Source of the DNA: CAIWXH01 sp964555675
Lineage (GTDB): Bacteria; Chloroflexota; Chloroflexia; Chloroflexales; Chloroflexaceae
Direction of reading: 5' to 3'
Assembly (NCBI GenBank): GCA_964555675.1
Contig: CAZKTU010000318.1
Span: 1 to 6,551, forward strand
Length of the DNA stretch: 6,551 nucleotides
Shown: piece by piece, positions 1 through 6,522 of the stretch
Layout of the letters: every line of letters begins with the position of its first letter
Position numbering within the stretch: the first letter of the stretch is position 1
The notes under the pieces: generated by a model
What the model saw: the letters and a program-made list of their open reading frames with translations, nothing else
What the model was told of the DNA's origin: nothing
Databases searched by the model: none
Position numbers and translations under genes: made by a program

Positions 1-88
1 CATCGAGAAGGACCCCACCCGCGACGCCGGCCTGCGCGTCCTGATGGGCCCCTTCACCGTCTACAACGCCGACAACGTCGACGAGTAG
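1..88 (+). CDS. C-terminal end of sugar ABC transporter substrate-binding protein (rhamnose type), partial
   Basis: Only the last 28 codons are in the window; they end in TAG at 86-88. The tail contains the string LMGPFTVYNADNVDE. This resembles the C-terminus of RhaS-type rhamnose-binding proteins of the periplasmic-binding-protein-like family, which typically end in a pattern like LLGPP-VF-KDNID followed by a few residues. Such proteins are secreted lipoproteins or periplasmic proteins that deliver the sugar to a membrane permease and ATPase. The neighbouring rhaM, rhaA and rhaB genes support rhamnose as the ligand. The tail stops at NVDE, a few residues shorter than the usual ending. The identification rests on a short fragment plus context, so another sugar-binding protein, or even an unrelated protein, cannot be excluded. 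Confidence 0.6.
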   Translation, partial: IEKDPTRDAGLRVLMGPFTVYNADNVDE

Positions 89-110
89 GGTAGGTGGGTT
101 TCAGGGAGGG
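88..110 (+). other. Putative G-quadruplex motif overlapping the hairpin's left arm
   Basis: Four GGG tracts lie at 88-90, 96-98, 104-106 and 108-110, with loops of 5, 5 and 1 nt. This satisfies the standard G3-N(1-7) pattern on the coding strand and hence in the mRNA. The last two tracts are also in the left arm of the 101-126 hairpin, so the two structures cannot form at once. In GC-rich DNA such motifs can arise by chance; function is unproven. Confidence 0.4.
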
Positions 111-126
111 CTCCGGCCCTCCCTGA
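101..126 (+). promoter_or_regulatory. Perfect 11-bp hairpin after the binding-protein gene
   Basis: Left arm 101-111 (TCAGGGAGGGC) pairs without mismatch to right arm 116-126, leaving the tetraloop TCCG at 112-115. It starts 12 nt after the upstream stop codon. The following sequence (127-145) is AT-rich but A-rich rather than T-rich, so the stem lacks the U-run of a classical intrinsic terminator. Stems in this position, after a solute-binding-protein gene and before the next gene, often protect the 3' end of the binding-protein mRNA or partly attenuate read-through. That role is inferred. The opposite strand also has no T-run next to the stem. Confidence 0.7.
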
Positions 127-165
127 GCCAATAAAATAAATTCCCTTGTAGGAACAGGAGCAACC

Positions 166-489
166 ATGCAGCGAGTCGCCTTCATCCTCAAGGTCAAGCC
201 CGAGAAGATCGACGAGTACAAGCAGCACCACGTAGCCGTCTGGCCCGAGATGCTCGAGGCCCTGCGCCGCACCGGCTGGCGCAACTACTCGCTCTTCATG
301 CGCGAAGATGGGCTGCTCTTCGGCTACTTCGAGGCCGAAGAGAGCTTCGCCGCCTCGCTGGCCGGCATGGCCAACGAGCCGATCAACGAGCGCTGGCAGG
401 AGTTCATGGCGCCCTATTTCGAGCAGCTCAGCGGCGCCCACGCCGACCAGAGCATGGCCGAGCTGCAAGAGGTCTTTCACCTGGACTGA
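166..489 (+). CDS. rhaM: L-rhamnose mutarotase
   Basis: This 107-residue cytoplasmic protein matches the RhaM/YiiL family in length (E. coli about 104). The family interconverts alpha and beta anomers of L-rhamnose (EC 5.1.3.32), which feeds the isomerase. Visible family features are the N-terminal RVAF strand, EY at 17-18, HH at 21-22 followed by VWPE at 25-28, the NYS strand at 40-42, RW at 76-77, and the terminal LQEVFHLD. His22 and Tyr18 align with the active-site His22 and Tyr18 of E. coli YiiL. E. coli has a second Trp after RW; here it is Gln78, as I recall for actinobacterial-type relatives. The ATG start is set by AGGAG at 156-160, 5 nt upstream. The stop TGA overlaps the ribosome binding site of the next gene, so the two are probably translationally coupled. 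Confidence 0.95.
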   Translation: MQRVAFILKVKPEKIDEYKQHHVAVWPEMLEALRRTGWRNYSLFMREDGLLFGYFEAEESFAASLAGMANEPINERWQEFMAPYFEQLSGAHADQSMAELQEVFHLD

Positions 490-498
490 GGAGCCGCC

Positions 499-1626
499 AT
501 GAGCCGCATCGCCGCGGTAGAGGCCTTCCCGCTGGCCTACCCCGAGCCCAACGACCGCGACAGCACGCGCCACCTGACCCTGGTGCGGGTGACGACCGAC
601 GACGGTCAGGTGGGCTGGGGCGAGGCCGTGACCATGTGGCCCGAGGCCTCGCGCGCCGTCGTAACCCTGGTGGAGGGCGCCCTCGGCCAGCTGCTGGTGG
701 GCCGCGACCCCCGCGACGTGCTGGGCGCCTGGCACGCCATGCGCGCGCAGAGCTGGTGGTACGGCGACGGCGGGATCGCCACCTTCGCGCTCAGCGCCCT
801 CGACATTGCGCTCTGGGACCTCAAGGGCAAGCTGCTCGGCCTGCCGGTCTACGAGCTGCTGGGCGGCAAGCTCCGCGAGCGCCTGCGGGTCTGCATCAGC
901 ACCCACCCCAATCGCGCATCGCTCGACGAGATGGCCCGCGAGCTCGGCGACTACGCCGCCCAGGGCGTGACCGCGGTCAAGTTCGGCTTCGGCAAGCGCG
1001 GCGACGCGCGCCTGGGCTACGACCTGGGCCGCGACCGCGACTTTGTGGCGGCCGTGCGCGAGGCGGTCGGCCCCACCGTCGACGTGATCGTCGATCTGGG
1101 CGCCAATGTGCGCAAAGAGGCCCGCGAGGCCATTGCGCTCGCCCGCGCCTTCGAGCCCTACAACCTGCGCTGGCTCGAGGACCCCCTGCATAAATGGGAT
1201 TGGCAGGGTTACGCCGAGCTGCGCTCGGCCGTGGCCACGCCGCTCTGCACCGGCGAAGAGCTCTGGACGCTCGAGCAGTACCGCCAGCTGATCGCCGCGG
1301 GCTTCGCCGACATCATCATCGTCGACGCGGGCCGCGCCGAGGGCATCACCGGCTACTGGCGCGTGCAGGAGTTGGCCGCCGTCAACCGGCGGGCGATCAA
1401 CGCCCACACCTGGAGCAGCGCAATCGTGCTGGCCGCGAGCGTCCACCTGAGCGCCGCCGCCTCGAACTGCGTTATGCTCGAGCTGAAGCAGTATCGCAAC
1501 CCCATGCAGCACGAGCTGGTGCGCGAGCCCCTCGACCACGCAGACGGCTGGCTCAGCGTCCCCGACCGGCCCGGCCTGGGCGTCGAGGTCGACGAAGCGG
1601 TCGTGCGCAAGTATCTCTTGCAGTAG
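499..1626 (+). CDS. Enolase-superfamily enzyme (mandelate racemase/muconate lactonizing type), probable sugar-acid dehydratase or cycloisomerase
   Basis: The 375-residue length is normal for the family. These enzymes abstract a proton next to a carboxylate with Mg2+ and usually dehydrate, racemise or cycloisomerise sugar acids. An N-terminal capping domain (about 1-125, ending in ALWDLKGKLLGLPVYELLGG) precedes a beta/alpha barrel. Likely metal ligands are Asp199, Glu227 (WLEDPL) and Glu253 (GEE). A probable His-Asp dyad is His303 (NAHTW) with Asp276 (VDAGRAEG), and Glu328 ends the last strand. The C-terminus has the usual DGWLSVPDRPGLGVEVDE pattern. At strand 2 the motif is Lys161-Phe-Gly163 instead of KxK, and strand 3 has DLG instead of DxN, so the substrate cannot be read off. 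GAGGAG at 488-493 overlaps the rhaM stop and sets the ATG. Its place between rhaM and rhaA suggests a rhamnose-related acid such as L-rhamnonate or a lactone, but this is inference. Confidence 0.85.
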   Translation: MSRIAAVEAFPLAYPEPNDRDSTRHLTLVRVTTDDGQVGWGEAVTMWPEASRAVVTLVEGALGQLLVGRDPRDVLGAWHAMRAQSWWYGDGGIATFALSALDIALWDLKGKLLGLPVYELLGGKLRERLRVCISTHPNRASLDEMARELGDYAAQGVTAVKFGFGKRGDARLGYDLGRDRDFVAAVREAVGPTVDVIVDLGANVRKEAREAIALARAFEPYNLRWLEDPLHKWDWQGYAELRSAVATPLCTGEELWTLEQYRQLIAAGFADIIIVDAGRAEGITGYWRVQELAAVNRRAINAHTWSSAIVLAASVHLSAAASNCVMLELKQYRNPMQHELVREPLDHADGWLSVPDRPGLGVEVDEAVVRKYLLQ

Positions 1627-1642
1627 CCACAGAGGAGCGACC

Positions 1643-2902
1643 ATGTCCTTCGCACCCCCGAGCGAGCGCCAGATCGCGGACGCCTACGCCCTGGCCCGCG
1701 AGCGCTACGCCGCCCTCGGCGTCGACACCGAGGCGGCCCTGTCCGCCCTGGCCGCAACCCAGATCAGCCTGCACTGCTGGCAGGGCGACGACGTCGGCGG
1801 CTTCGAGAACCCCGGCGGCGAGCTCACCGGCGGGATCGCGGCCACGGGCAACTATCCTGGCAAGGCGCGCAACGCCGACGAGCTGCGCTCGGACCTCGAC
1901 CAGGCCTACGCGCTCATCCCCGGCACGCACCGCCTGAACCTGCACGCGATCTACGCCGAGACGGGCGGCAAGAAGGTCGAGCGCGACGAGCTCGGCCCCG
2001 AGCACTTCGCCGGCTGGGTCGACTGGGCGAAGGCGGCCGGGCGCGGCATGGACTTCAACCCGACCTGCTTCTCGCACCCGCTCTCGGAGGACGGCTTCAC
2101 CCTGGCCAGCGCCGACGCCGACGTGCGCAGCTTCTGGGTCCAGCACTGCATCGCCAGCCGGCGCATCGCCGAGCACTTCGGCCGCGCGCTCGGCACGCCC
2201 AGCGTGAGCAATATCTGGATCCCCGACGGCTTCAAGGACACCCCGGTCGACCGGCTCACCCCGCGCCGCCTGCTGCGCGAGTCGCTCGACACGATCATGG
2301 CCGCCCAGATTGACCGCCGGTTCTGCTACGACGCGGTCGAGGCCAAACTCTTTGGCCTCGGCTCCGAGAGCTACGTGGTCGGCTCGCACGAGTTCTACCT
2401 GGGCTACGCGGCCAGCCGGGGCGACGTGCTGCTCTGCCTCGACGCAGGCCACTTCCACCCCACCGAGGTGATCTCCGACAAGATCTCCGCCGTGCTGCTC
2501 TACGTGCCCCGGCTGCTGCTCCACGTCAGCCGCGGCGTGCGCTGGGACAGCGACCATGTGGTCACCCTGAGCGACGAGTTGCAGGCGATTTTTCAGGAGA
2601 TCGTGCGGGGCGGCCTGCTCGAGCGGGTACACATCGGCCTCGACTACTTCGACGCCAGTATCAACCGGGTGGCGGCCTGGGCGATCGGCACGCGTAACGC
2701 CCAGCGCGCCCTCCTGATGGCCCTGCTCGAGCCCCTGGCGACCCTGCGCGAACTCGAGCTTGACGGCGACTATACGGCGCGGCTATCCTTGCTCGAAGAG
2801 CTGAAGGGGCTGCCCTTCGGCGCCGTCTGGGACCAGTTCTGCCTGAGCAAGGGCGTCCCGGTCGGCCCGGCCCTGATCGAGGAGGTCCGCCGCTACGAGC
2901 GC
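1643..2902 (+). CDS. rhaA: L-rhamnose isomerase, 3' end lost in the assembly gap
   Basis: The cytoplasmic enzyme converts L-rhamnose to L-rhamnulose (EC 5.3.1.14) with divalent metals in a TIM barrel. The 420 visible residues align along their whole length with E. coli RhaA (419 residues). They share long identical blocks such as HCWQGDDV, GNYPGKARNA, GTPSV-NIWIPDG and LDAGHFHPTEVISDKISA. Metal-site residues are all present: Glu233, Asp267, His270, His294, Asp302, Asp304 and Asp334. The sequence runs into Ns at VRRYER, which matches VRAYEK in E. coli, seven residues before its end. So only a few codons and the stop are probably missing. The start ATG follows GAGGAG at 1632-1637 and lies 16 nt after the preceding stop, consistent with one transcript. 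Reading on through the Ns to a stop at 3022 is an artefact. Confidence 0.96.
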
Positions 2903-3002
2903 NNNNNNNNNNNNNNNNNNNNNNNNNNNNNNNNNNNNNNNNNNNNNNNNNNNNNNNNNNNNNNNNNNNNNNNNNNNNNNNNNNNNNNNNNNNNNNNNNN
3001 NN
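2903..3002. other. Assembly gap of exactly 100 N
   Basis: One hundred consecutive N bases separate rhaA from rhaB. One hundred is the usual placeholder for a gap of unknown length, so the true distance is not known. The missing DNA holds the last codons and stop of rhaA and the region before rhaB. It could be a few tens of bases or whole genes. The two flanks match consecutive genes of one pathway on the same strand, which supports the join. Confidence 0.98.
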
Positions 3003-3032
3003 CCCGTGTGTCTGCCCCATAAGGAAGTGCCA

Positions 3033-4481
3033 ATGAGCCGCAAGACTGTGCTCGCCGTGGATCTGGGGGCCGAGTCGGGCCGCGTGATCGCGGTCGACTT
3101 CGACGGCTCGCGCCTCGAGCTGAGCGAGCTACACCGCTTCGCCAACGGCCCGGTGAGCGTACGGGGCACGCTCCACTGGGACGCGCTGCGCCTCTGGCAG
3201 GAGGTGCAGCACGGCATCGCCAAGGGCCACGAGCGCCGCCCCGTGTCGCTGGGCGTGGACACCTGGGGGGTCGACTTCGGGCTCCTCGATCAGCGCGGTC
3301 AGCTCCTGGGCAACCCGGTCCACTACCGCGACCGGCGCACCGAGGGCGTCTTCGAGCGAGTCCAGGCCCGCCTGGGCCGCGAGACGATCTTCGCGCACAC
3401 GGGCATCCAGTTCATGCCGATCAATACGCTCTACCAGCTGGCGGCCCTGGCCGAGGCCGGCGACCCGCAACTGGCGGCCGCGGCGACCTTTCTGACTATG
3501 CCCGACCTGCTGAACTACTGGCTGACCGGCGAGCGGGCCTGCGAGTTCACGATCGCCTCGACCACGCAGCTCTACGATGGGCGCGCGGGGCGCTGGGCGA
3601 CCGAGCTGCTCGAGCCCCTGGGCATCCCCACGGCGATCTTCCCGCGCGTCGTCGCGCCCGGCACCCTGCTGGGCGTCTACGAGGGCATGAGTGTGATCGC
3701 GCCCGCCTGTCACGACACCGGCAGCGCCGTGGCCGCCGTCCCGGCCCTCGGCCCCGACTTCGCCTATATCAGCAGCGGGACGTGGAGCCTCGTGGGGCTC
3801 GAGGTGCCCGCGCCCGTGGTCACGCCCGCGGCTCTGGCCGCCAACGCGACCAACGAGGGCGGCGTAGCCGGTACGACCCGCCTGCTCAAGAACGTGATGG
3901 GCCTCTGGCTGGTGCAGCAGTGCCGCGCCACCTGGCAGGCCGAAGGCTCGCCCTACAGCTACGACGAGCTGGTGGCCCTCACCGATGCGGCCCCGCCGCT
4001 GCGGGCCCTGGTCGACCCCAACGACCCGCGCTTTCTGCCGCCCGGCGACCACCCCGAGCTGATCCGCGCCTTCTGCCGCGAGACCGACCAGCCGCCCCCC
4101 GAGGGCCACGGCGCGACGGTGCGCTGCGTCTTCGAGAGCCTGGCCCTGGCTTACAGGGCAGTGCTCGACCAGCTGCGGGCGCTGACCGGGCGCGCGGTCA
4201 CGGCCATCCATGTCGTGGGTGGCGGCAGCCGCAACGCGCTGCTCTGCCAGATGACCGCCGACGCGACCGGCCTGCCGGTGGTGGCCGGCCCGGTCGAGGC
4301 CACGGTGCTCGGCAACGCTATCGTGCAGCTGATCGCCCTCGGCGAACTGGGCGGGCTGGCCGAGGCCCGGGCCCTGGTGGCCGCCGCAGGCGGGCAGGCC
4401 CGCTACGAGCCCCGCGACCGCGCCCCCTGGGACGAGGCCTACGGCCGTTTCCTGCAGATCGCGCCGGGGTACGGCAGCTAG
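3033..4481 (+). CDS. rhaB: L-rhamnulokinase (FGGY family)
   Basis: This cytoplasmic kinase phosphorylates L-rhamnulose with ATP to L-rhamnulose 1-phosphate (EC 2.7.1.5). Its 482 residues are close to E. coli RhaB (489) and align throughout. Visible parts are the first ATPase-fold lobe starting AVDLGAESGRV (8-18), the sugar-site block DTWGVDF (76-82), the GIQFMPINTLYQL block (124-136), CHDTGSAV with probable catalytic base Asp228, SSGTWSL (247-253), and the second-lobe nucleotide motif GGGSRN (396-401) followed by AGPVEATVLGN. I chose ATG 3033 because AAGGAA at 3021-3026 is 6 nt upstream and the protein then begins like its homologues. An upstream in-frame GTG at 3006 would add nine unlikely residues and has Ns before it. 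It ends 19 nt before the carbonic anhydrase gene, so the two are probably co-transcribed. Confidence 0.96.
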   Translation: MSRKTVLAVDLGAESGRVIAVDFDGSRLELSELHRFANGPVSVRGTLHWDALRLWQEVQHGIAKGHERRPVSLGVDTWGVDFGLLDQRGQLLGNPVHYRDRRTEGVFERVQARLGRETIFAHTGIQFMPINTLYQLAALAEAGDPQLAAAATFLTMPDLLNYWLTGERACEFTIASTTQLYDGRAGRWATELLEPLGIPTAIFPRVVAPGTLLGVYEGMSVIAPACHDTGSAVAAVPALGPDFAYISSGTWSLVGLEVPAPVVTPAALAANATNEGGVAGTTRLLKNVMGLWLVQQCRATWQAEGSPYSYDELVALTDAAPPLRALVDPNDPRFLPPGDHPELIRAFCRETDQPPPEGHGATVRCVFESLALAYRAVLDQLRALTGRAVTAIHVVGGGSRNALLCQMTADATGLPVVAGPVEATVLGNAIVQLIALGELGGLAEARALVAAAGGQARYEPRDRAPWDEAYGRFLQIAPGYGS

Positions 4482-4500
4482 CCAAATAGGAGCACCGCCC

Positions 4501-5346
4501 ATGGTCGAGATTGTCTGGCGCTACGACCCGAATGGCCGGCGCGAGGAGCCGACGCCGGCGGGCGCCGCCGAGGCCCAGGCGATGCTCGAGCGGGGCAACG
4601 CGGCCTTCGTCGCGCTGACCGCGGAGAGCAGCGCGAGCGCCCGGCACACGGTGCAGCTCTACGGTGCCGACCTCGGCATCGGCGAGCACCCAGGCCAGGC
4701 CCCGCCCCAGAAGCCTTTCGCCGCTGTGCTGAGCTGCGCCGACGCCCGCGTGCCGCCCGAACTGCTCTTCGGCCAGGCCGCCAACGACCTGTTCGTCGTG
4801 CGCGTGGCGGGCAATGTCCTGGGCGCCGAGTGTGTCGGCAGCCTCGACTATGCGGTCGCCCACCTGCATACGGTGCGCCAGATCGCCGTCCTGGGGCACA
4901 CCAGCTGCGGGGCGGTCGGTGCGGCGGTGGAGGCCTATCTGCAGCCCCAGGGCTACCTCGACGTGGCAGTGCAGCCGGGACTACGCACGATCATCGACGG
5001 GCTCATGGCCTCGGCTCATAGCGCAGACGCTGCCCTCAAGGTCATCCACGGCGGCGATGTGGTCGCGCGACCGGGCTATAAGGTCGCCCTCACCGAGCTC
5101 GCCGTCTGCCTCAACGCCGCCCTAGTGGCCCATCTGATCGCCAGGGCCTTCACCGCCCAGCTCGGGCCGCAGCTCGGGGTGCTCTTCGGGGTCTATAACC
5201 TCGCCACCCGCGAGGTTGGTCTGCCCGGCCCCAGCACCAGCTGGGCCCCCGGCCTCGCCACGCCCCCGGCCGACGACGAGCAATTTCAACTGCTGATCGG
5301 CCGCCTCGGCCGCTCGCCCTGGCTGCTCGCGCTACTCGACGCCTAA
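4501..5346 (+). CDS. Beta-class carbonic anhydrase, long variant
   Basis: The enzyme interconverts CO2 and bicarbonate (EC 4.2.1.1) using a zinc ion. The beta-class signature is complete: Cys79 in CADAR with the Asp81/Arg83 pair, His133 and Cys136 in GHTSCGAV, and the intervening VRVAGNVLG and SLDYAV segments. At 281 residues it is longer than the usual 200-230. The extra length lies in a loop before the first core strand (about 43-72), a helical stretch after the zinc site (about 145-195) and a C-terminal tail after VYNLATREV (about 240-281). No signal peptide or membrane segment is seen, so it is probably cytoplasmic. AGGAG at 4488-4492 lies 8 nt before the ATG and the gene starts 19 nt after rhaB. 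Nothing in known rhamnose pathways requires it, so it may serve general bicarbonate supply. Its 3' end overlaps the convergent gene. Confidence 0.93.
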   Translation: MVEIVWRYDPNGRREEPTPAGAAEAQAMLERGNAAFVALTAESSASARHTVQLYGADLGIGEHPGQAPPQKPFAAVLSCADARVPPELLFGQAANDLFVVRVAGNVLGAECVGSLDYAVAHLHTVRQIAVLGHTSCGAVGAAVEAYLQPQGYLDVAVQPGLRTIIDGLMASAHSADAALKVIHGGDVVARPGYKVALTELAVCLNAALVAHLIARAFTAQLGPQLGVLFGVYNLATREVGLPGPSTSWAPGLATPPADDEQFQLLIGRLGRSPWLLALLDA

Positions 5347-6510
5347 ACCGCCACTCGCCGTCGTCGCAAGCTGAATGAGTCCCCAGCGGCCGCCGGTGCG
5401 CCACTGCGGGTCTGCGGCCTCGGCGGCGGCCATGTGCGCGGGGTCGAGGCCGGCCGCCACCTCGGACTTGCAGGTGCGCAAGAGTAGCAAGGGCGCGGGG
5501 AGGTAGGACAGCACCGCCGCCAGGGGTGTTGTGTAGGGCCAGGCGCGGTCGCCGAGCCAGCGGCGATAGTTGGCGTCGCCCTTGCTGATCAGCAGGCCGG
5601 CGTCGCTCAGGTCGCGCCAGAGGGCCTCGGGCAGCTCCCAGCCGGCGAGGGGCGAGGTCCAATACCAGTCGCTGCGCAGCTTCAGGGCGCCGGTATCGTG
5701 CGCCGACCCCAGCCGCTGTCCGGCAGGGGCGCTCTCAGGGCGCTCGGCCAGCCAGGCGATCGTCTCGGCGACGTCGCCCTCGAGGGCGTCCGAGACGAAG
5801 ATCGGGTGGGCCTTGGCGTGGAGAACGACCCGCAGGCCGCGGGCCAGGAGGGCGTCGGCCAGCAGCAGGTCGTGGGCCAGCTCGACCCCTGCATTATCGA
5901 GCACGATATCGACGCGGGCGGCGCTCGCCGCGAGCGCTTCGAGCAGCGCGACGGCCTTGTGGGTGTCGTCGGCCAGGGTGTGGGCGCCGCCGGGGCCGCC
6001 GCCCTCGCCCGCCGGCCAGAGGCTCAGATCGGCCTGGTTACCCCAGAGGGCCCCACGGATCGCCTCGTCGAAAGCGAGAGGCGTGAGCCCGCCAAGCTCG
6101 ATCGCCTGCTCGAGGCCGCGGCGCTTCTGCAGGCGGTACGGGTCGAGGCCCTGGCCCGAACCCGGCTGGAAATAGCCGGTGGCCTCGAGCACGCGCCGGT
6201 AGAAGTAGATCTCGGCGAAGAACCAGGGCACGTCGAGCCAGCTAAGCCCCGCGTAAGGGGCGACATAGCCATTCCACAGCGCCAGATCGGGCGCGCCGGG
6301 ATCGGCCAGGGGGCGCACCGCCGCATCGGGCAACTCGGCGAGCAGGGCTGCCACTGCGCTTGCGGCCCGCGGGGAAAGCTCGTTCTCCTCCGGGACGCGA
6401 CGCCCGATCGCGGGCAGGCGGCGGACGACGGTATCGCGGGCGAACGAGCCCGGCTCGGCGCCGCGCAGGGGCGGCGGGGGGGTCAGGGAAGGTGCTTGTG
6501 GTCTCTGCAT
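5332..6510 (-). CDS. ARMT1-like (DUF89) metal-dependent damage-control phosphatase
   Basis: This 392-residue cytoplasmic protein belongs to the DUF89/ARMT1 family. Characterised members are metal-dependent phosphatases acting on sugar phosphates such as fructose 1-phosphate and on other phospho-metabolites. The visible sequence covers the domain end to end. An N-terminal PPPPLRGAEPGSFARDT and RLPAI region precedes GNQADLSL (157-164). Next come VLDNAGVE with metal ligands Asp205 and Asn206, FVSD with third ligand Asp241, and KGDANYRRWLGDRAW (310-324). The ending TGGRWG parallels TTGKYG in human ARMT1. The spacing of Asp205 to Asp241 matches the human Asp-Asn...Asp ligand set. The start ATG at 6510-6508 fits family N-termini; no Shine-Dalgarno lies before it, but a TATACT box does. 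The true substrate is unknown; older annotation as a protein-carboxyl methyltransferase is disputed. Confidence 0.9.
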   Translation of the reverse strand: MQRPQAPSLTPPPPLRGAEPGSFARDTVVRRLPAIGRRVPEENELSPRAASAVAALLAELPDAAVRPLADPGAPDLALWNGYVAPYAGLSWLDVPWFFAEIYFYRRVLEATGYFQPGSGQGLDPYRLQKRRGLEQAIELGGLTPLAFDEAIRGALWGNQADLSLWPAGEGGGPGGAHTLADDTHKAVALLEALAASAARVDIVLDNAGVELAHDLLLADALLARGLRVVLHAKAHPIFVSDALEGDVAETIAWLAERPESAPAGQRLGSAHDTGALKLRSDWYWTSPLAGWELPEALWRDLSDAGLLISKGDANYRRWLGDRAWPYTTPLAAVLSYLPAPLLLLRTCKSEVAAGLDPAHMAAAEAADPQWRTGGRWGLIQLATTASGGLGVE

Positions 6511-6522
6511 ACTGCGAGTATA
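6511..6522 (-). promoter_or_regulatory. Possible -10 box giving a leaderless ARMT1-like transcript
   Basis: On the - strand TATACT (6522-6517) is close to the bacterial -10 consensus and stands out in GC-rich surroundings. Six bases (CGCAGT) separate it from the ATG at 6510, which would put transcription initiation at or next to the start codon. No purine-rich ribosome binding site occurs in the short spacer. No convincing -35 element is seen in 6535-6551, which is GC-rich. Confidence 0.4.

Noticed and set aside
132..137. TAAAAT as a -10 promoter box for rhaM
   Set aside because: No -35-like element lies at the right distance, because that position falls inside the hairpin. The AT-rich patch may simply keep the ribosome binding region unstructured.
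141..154. TTCC-N6-GGAA inverted repeat before rhaM as a regulator operator
   Set aside because: Arms of only 4 bp are expected by chance and overlap the ribosome binding site region. Nothing else supports a regulator site.
61..1644. 527-codon open frame on the - strand across rhaM and the enolase-superfamily gene
   Set aside because: It lies antisense to two clearly homologous genes. Its translation is low-complexity A/G/V/H/L-rich, typical of the mirror frame of GC-rich coding DNA, with no recognisable domain.
1553..2632. 359-codon open frame on the - strand across rhaA
   Set aside because: Shadow of the strongly conserved rhaA reading frame, with biased composition and no plausible product.
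2903..3022. Extension of rhaA through the Ns to a stop at 3022, and of a - strand frame through the same Ns
   Set aside because: The N-run is a placeholder, so the reading frame across it has no meaning. RhaA homologues end within about ten codons of 2902.
3006..3032. GTG at 3006 as the rhaB start
   Set aside because: It would add nine residues (MCLPHKEVP) not seen in the family. ATG 3033 has a well-spaced AAGGAA site and gives a family-like N-terminus.
3129..4502. 457-codon open frame on the - strand across rhaB
   Set aside because: It mirrors the rhaB coding frame, has A/G/R/H/Q-biased composition and no family motif. rhaB is unambiguous on the + strand.
6476..6482. Run of seven G near the 5' end of the ARMT1-like gene as a phase-variable tract
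   Set aside because: It encodes the Pro-rich PPPP segment. Seven bases is short for slippage-driven switching and unsurprising at this GC content.
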